The notes beneath the pieces were generated by a model. The model was given only the letters and a program-made list of their open reading frames with translations, was not told where the DNA came from and made no database searches. The translations under genes and the position numbers were made by a program. Positions 15,571-18,438 of a stretch of DNA of 18,438 bases are shown here, in pieces. The DNA is from CAZGQY01 sp964528035 (GTDB lineage Bacteria; Pseudomonadota; Gammaproteobacteria; Methylococcales; UBA1147). The DNA lies in the NCBI GenBank assembly GCA_964528035.1, contig CAZGQY010000074.1:1-18438 (forward strand), written 5' to 3'. Within the stretch, counting starts at the first letter, position 1. Each line of letters begins with the position of its first letter.

Positions 15571-15639
15571 CGCATGTGTTTCGAGATTTATACATCCTGC
15601 AAGGACAGAGGGATATTTAGGCTCCAATTGAAAGATACT

Positions 15640-17637
15640 TTAGTTAAAAAAAGGGCCCAATGCGGCACGTAAGCCGCCATATACCGCGACTCCCGGCGTC
15701 GTGAAAGTAAACACCTCCTGGTAATCCTCATCCAGAAGGTTCTCGCCCCGTACGAATAATTCCACACCTTTGTAGACTTCAAATGATGCTGCTATGCTCA
15801 GCAGTGTGTAGTCATCCAATTTGACAATGGATCGGTTGAAAAATGGGTCAAAAGCAAAGTCAGTTTGGTTGCCGTTGTATTTGACACCGAAGTTTACATT
15901 ACCCCGATTTCCAAACAGTTGGAAGCCGTAGTTCAAGTTAGCGCTGGCTATATGCTCGGGTTGGCGTACCAGTCGGTTGCCGTTGGAATCCATCGACGAA
16001 GTCCAGGTATAAGCACCTGTCAAATCCAGTCCTTCGGTAATATGGGTCTGCAAGGCGATTTCGACGCCCTCAATCCGGGTTCGGCCCGATAAATTAATAG
16101 CCGATCTGCCGGTGCCTTGAATGAGGCTTTCGATCCGGTTGTTAAAATAAGTCGCGTCCAGAGTGATCTGCTCATGGAGAAGTTTTTGTTCAATCCCGGC
16201 ATCCCATCCATGACTTTTTTCCGGTTGCAGGTCAGGGTTACCCTGGAAGTTTTGAGTGAAGCCAAAAAGTTCAAAAATGGTCGGATTCTTCACTCCCGTG
16301 CCATAGCTCGCATGCGCTCGGGTCGCGGTTTCCTTTACTAGATAGGAAAACGTTGCCCGGTAGGTCGTAGCGTCTTCAAACAGTTTGTCATTATTATCAT
16401 GACGCACACTGCCGGATACAAACAATCGGTCGAATAAACCCAAGCGATACTCACCAATATAACTGGTGGTATCAATGCTGCGGTCGATATTGCTGAAAGC
16501 GCTGAATGTACGAACCTGGTCACGTTCATGTTCCAGTAAAAAAGTCAGCGCGTGGTTACTTTGCGCCAGCGCAGGCGTATCCACAAGTAGGTTGGTCTGA
16601 TAGGCATATTTGCTGCTCGACCCGTCAAATTCACTGCTGAGTTGTTGTTTTTGAAAACTGTCTCTTTTGTTTCCCGAGTACGTGGCCCTTAGCTGATGTT
16701 GCCATTGAATCCAATCGGTGTCCTCGAACAGATTCAATTTTGAATATATGCGGCCGTAGCTTTGATGGACATTGCTTTCGTTATCGGCATCAATGGCTCC
16801 AATGCCGCCTTGAAAACCATCGGTTTGCAGCTCTGACCGAACCAATCGTCCGTTGAGACCGATTTCCAGGGTTTGCAGAGAAGGCATAAGGTTTTTCAAT
16901 GGATGAACAGACAGGTTTCCATAAGCGGTTACATTGGTATTACGGTCTTTTTCGATTGAATTCTCTGCAATGGAAGTACCCTCAGATACAAAGCTTGTCG
17001 CACCCGCTGAGAAATCGAAATGTTCTTGCCAACCACCACTAATTCCACCACCCACCTGATGAGTACCAAAAGAACCGCCTTCGACCTTCGCATTAACTTT
17101 CAGTCCGCTTTCGCCCTTTTTGGAAATAATATTAATGACTCCTCCAATCGCATCACTTCCGTACAATGCGCTTTGTGGGCCGCGAATAATCTCGATTCGT
17201 TCAATATTTTCAGCCAATAGATTTCCAAAATTATATTCCGAACCGCCACTGGGATCATTTAGTTCGATTCCATCGAGCCGAACCAATGTTTGGTTTCCCT
17301 CGGCGCCTCGGATGCGAACCTGAGTGAAAGCACCGAATCTTCCGCCGGATTGATTGACAGCGATTCCCGGAACCGTGCGCAGGATATCCGATACATAAAT
17401 TGTTTGTTGCTGTTCGATTTCCTCTGCAGTGATCACCGTCACCGCACTACCTGTCTGTGTAGTCTGTGTGGGAACCAGGTTTGCGGTGACAACCATATCC
17501 GGAAGCTTTTCTGCTGGTTCCTCGGCTGCCGATAGCGAAAAGGAAGAAACTGCGCATAAGGCGAAAACAAAATGGTTGGGAATGGACATAAGGGCCAAGG
17601 GTGGCCTTCTAAAAAGAGTACGCATACAAATCTTCAT
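15640..17637 (-). CDS. btuB: TonB-dependent outer-membrane cobalamin receptor BtuB
   Basis: 665 aa with the ATG at 17637. The N-terminus is a signal sequence with a basic region (MRTLFRR) and a hydrophobic core ending SLSA|AEEP. The TonB box is DMVVTAN, close to E. coli BtuB. The plug follows: ITAEEIEQQQ, VSDILRTVPGIAVNQSGGRFG, VRIRGAEGNQTLVRLDGIELND and ERIEIIRGPQSALYGSDAIGGV, all standard. The rest is a 22-strand barrel. The end is GPFFN, with aromatic residues just before the last position and not the usual final Phe. ATGs at 17625 and 17589 are alternative starts; none has a good Shine-Dalgarno sequence. ATCTTC/GAAGAT (17663-17668 and 17630-17635) could pair around the start region. It is the first gene after the cobalamin riboswitch. 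Confidence 0.93.
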   Translation of the reverse strand: MKICMRTLFRRPPLALMSIPNHFVFALCAVSSFSLSAAEEPAEKLPDMVVTANLVPTQTTQTGSAVTVITAEEIEQQQTIYVSDILRTVPGIAVNQSGGRFGAFTQVRIRGAEGNQTLVRLDGIELNDPSGGSEYNFGNLLAENIERIEIIRGPQSALYGSDAIGGVINIISKKGESGLKVNAKVEGGSFGTHQVGGGISGGWQEHFDFSAGATSFVSEGTSIAENSIEKDRNTNVTAYGNLSVHPLKNLMPSLQTLEIGLNGRLVRSELQTDGFQGGIGAIDADNESNVHQSYGRIYSKLNLFEDTDWIQWQHQLRATYSGNKRDSFQKQQLSSEFDGSSSKYAYQTNLLVDTPALAQSNHALTFLLEHERDQVRTFSAFSNIDRSIDTTSYIGEYRLGLFDRLFVSGSVRHDNNDKLFEDATTYRATFSYLVKETATRAHASYGTGVKNPTIFELFGFTQNFQGNPDLQPEKSHGWDAGIEQKLLHEQITLDATYFNNRIESLIQGTGRSAINLSGRTRIEGVEIALQTHITEGLDLTGAYTWTSSMDSNGNRLVRQPEHIASANLNYGFQLFGNRGNVNFGVKYNGNQTDFAFDPFFNRSIVKLDDYTLLSIAASFEVYKGVELFVRGENLLDEDYQEVFTFTTPGVAVYGGLRAALGPFFN

Positions 17638-17745
17638 ATTTTCAACGTTGCAAACGCCGACAGAAGATGTACGAGAAAACACGCATGCAGTTTCCGGCGA
17701 CAGATAATGTGCCTGGGCATCCTGGAAACGAGGTGGATTTTGATT

Positions 17746-17784
17746 GTTTCGGCAGTCATGAACAAACAAGCTCGACGCCGAAAC
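17746..17784 (-). promoter_or_regulatory. 8-bp perfect hairpin in the btuB leader
   Basis: GTTTCGGC (17746-17753) and GCCGAAAC (17777-17784) are exact reverse complements with a 23-nt loop, lying between the aptamer and btuB. No U-run follows on the minus strand. A further pair, ATCACC (minus 17870-17865) with GGTGAT (minus 17820-17815), spans the segment just after the aptamer. These are candidates for the expression platform. Confidence 0.45.
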
Positions 17785-17875
17785 GATTGAATCCGGATGT
17801 AGCACTTTATGCGCATCACCGAAAACGGATTTCCGTCCCGCTAATAAACCTCGATCGGCGGAAGGGTGATACTTG

Positions 17876-18067
17876 CAGCGGCAGGTTTCCTGGCTCACGA
17901 GTCAATGCGTTTATCCGGCCTTCCCGGTTTCCCAGTGGCAAAAATTCGGATAAATACTCGTCGTATACAGTTGCGGGTCAGCCAGGGCTTTGTTCCAGCG
18001 ACTAAAGAAAGTCTGTGGATCTATACCCTGTTCCCTATTGCTTCCCCCGTATGGGGAACCGAAGCTG
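17876..18067 (-). ncRNA. Cobalamin (B12) riboswitch aptamer upstream of btuB
   Basis: Read on the minus strand, all conserved blocks appear in order. GGTTCCCC starts at 18060 and AGGGAACAGGG follows. CCCGCAACTGTA is at 17977-17966, GCCACTG at 17939-17933, GGAAGGC shortly after, and the B12 box GAGCCAGGAAACCTGCC at 17896-17880. CAGC (18067-18064) and GCTG (17879-17876) can close a short P1. Binding of adenosylcobalamin should repress btuB and the operon behind it. The end points are approximate by a few bases. Confidence 0.95.
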
Positions 18068-18074
18068 GGGGAAC

Positions 18075-18101
18075 ATTATCACCTTGATGTTTTATGGTCA
18101 A
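18075..18101 (-). promoter_or_regulatory. Probable sigma-70 promoter of the btu operon
   Basis: On the minus strand TTGACC (18101-18096; 5 of 6 to TTGACA) is followed after 15 bp by GATAAT (18080-18075; 5 of 6 to TATAAT). Transcription would start near 18067, exactly where the riboswitch P1 begins. A 17-bp spacing to TAATGT is a poorer alternative. Confidence 0.6.
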
Positions 18102-18275
18102 GATTGATGCTTTTTAGGACATAGCATTCTGCGCCACGTTACTTCAATAGCTGGGGTGTTAGCGTAGAGATGCTTTGGGCTGCGACTATAAGTGTTTGGT
18201 GGATTCGTTGGTTGGGTTGGCAAAGCAAAACGTGACTGCTTGCTCTGTGTTTGAACGTATCCAGTTTGATGGTTT

Positions 18276-18438
18276 TTATGGTTCCATTTCAATTTCAATT
18301 TTTTTTGCGAGCTTTTTAAAATCCTTTTTTGCATCCTGCACGGCATTGGCATGACTGCCGATAGCGCCATCCGCAGAACTAAGATTAAAAATGGGTTTAC
18401 GATGTTCTTGCGCCATAGGAATCAGGCTTCTGTAGTGT
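18276..18438 (-). CDS. C-terminus of a ParA-family ATPase (truncated by the window end)
   Basis: In the minus strand the frame is open from the window edge to a TAA at 18276-18278. The last residues read HYRSLIPMAQEHRKPIFNL, then SSADGAIGSHANAVQDAKKDF, then KKLAKKIEIEMEP. The pattern LIPMAQExRKP[IM]F.L..ADGAIG[SA]H..AV.....DF..L matches, from memory, the end of ParA/Soj-like partition ATPases found as a single gene in gammaproteobacteria. The nucleotide-binding motifs lie outside the window. The true start is unseen. Between this stop and the btu promoter (18102-18275) I see no gene. Confidence 0.7.
   Translation of the reverse strand, partial: HYRSLIPMAQEHRKPIFNLSSADGAIGSHANAVQDAKKDFKKLAKKIEIEMEP

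Noticed and set aside
15571..15627. TTG start for BtuF at 15627
   Set aside because: The 19 added residues precede a complete signal peptide and have no ribosome binding site; the ATG at 15570 gives the expected N-terminus.
17638..17898. N-terminal extension of BtuB to a start at 17898
   Set aside because: It would overlap the B12 box of the riboswitch and put 87 non-signal residues before the signal peptide. The frame is open there by chance.
17865..18083. GGTGATA (18083-18077) with TATCACC (17871-17865) as the P1 stem of the riboswitch
   Set aside because: The left arm overlaps the best -10 box, so it would not be transcribed. ATCACC has another partner, GGTGAT, downstream in the leader.
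18098..18370. 90-aa minus-strand open frame
   Set aside because: A different minus-strand frame over 18276-18438 reads as a ParA-family C-terminus. The 90-aa frame has no family features and overlaps it.

Overview
The window reads as chromosomal DNA of a Gram-negative, probably marine or environmental gammaproteobacterium. The evidence is a TonB-dependent BtuB receptor, a lipobox lipoprotein, a MoxR/DUF58/TgpA-type transglutaminase cluster as in Pseudomonas relatives, a QmcA/NfeD pair, and moderate GC. The species cannot be named from sequence alone. There is no phage, CRISPR, tRNA or rRNA.

Left part (1-4.3 kb): the C-terminal end of a hybrid sensor kinase receiver domain, then about 700 bp without a recognisable gene. 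Next is a two-gene unit, a PAPS-type sulfotransferase followed 2 nt later by a GTG-started SOS-associated (YedK/HMCES) protein. Two diverged copies of a ~145-bp sequence lie on either side of this unit. The left copy ends in a strong hairpin that holds the sulfotransferase Shine-Dalgarno sequence. A von Willebrand A lipoprotein and a DUF2231 membrane protein follow.

Middle (4.3-11.7 kb): a double zinc-ribbon (zf-TFIIB) protein on the minus strand, then qmcA-like (SPFH) and NfeD genes on the plus strand. A minus-strand cluster follows: MoxR ATPase -> DUF58 protein -> TgpA-like transglutaminase. Two structured intergenic repeats sit here. One is a 106-bp element with 19-bp perfect arms, between the convergent NfeD and TgpA genes. 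The other is a ~161-bp MITE-like element with 22-bp terminal inverted repeats and a nested perfect 21-bp palindrome, placed between moxR and the DUF58 gene. A stand-alone cyclic-nucleotide-binding protein is divergent from moxR.

Right part (11.9-18.4 kb): a vitamin B12 uptake operon on the minus strand. It runs promoter -> cobalamin riboswitch -> long leader -> btuB -> btuF -> btuC -> btuD -> an uncharacterised 326-aa protein that overlaps btuD by 14 bp. BtuB takes cobalamin across the outer membrane, BtuF binds it in the periplasm and BtuCD drives it across the inner membrane. The last gene is tightly coupled to them and is the best candidate here for an undescribed component. The right edge carries the C-terminus of a ParA-family ATPase.
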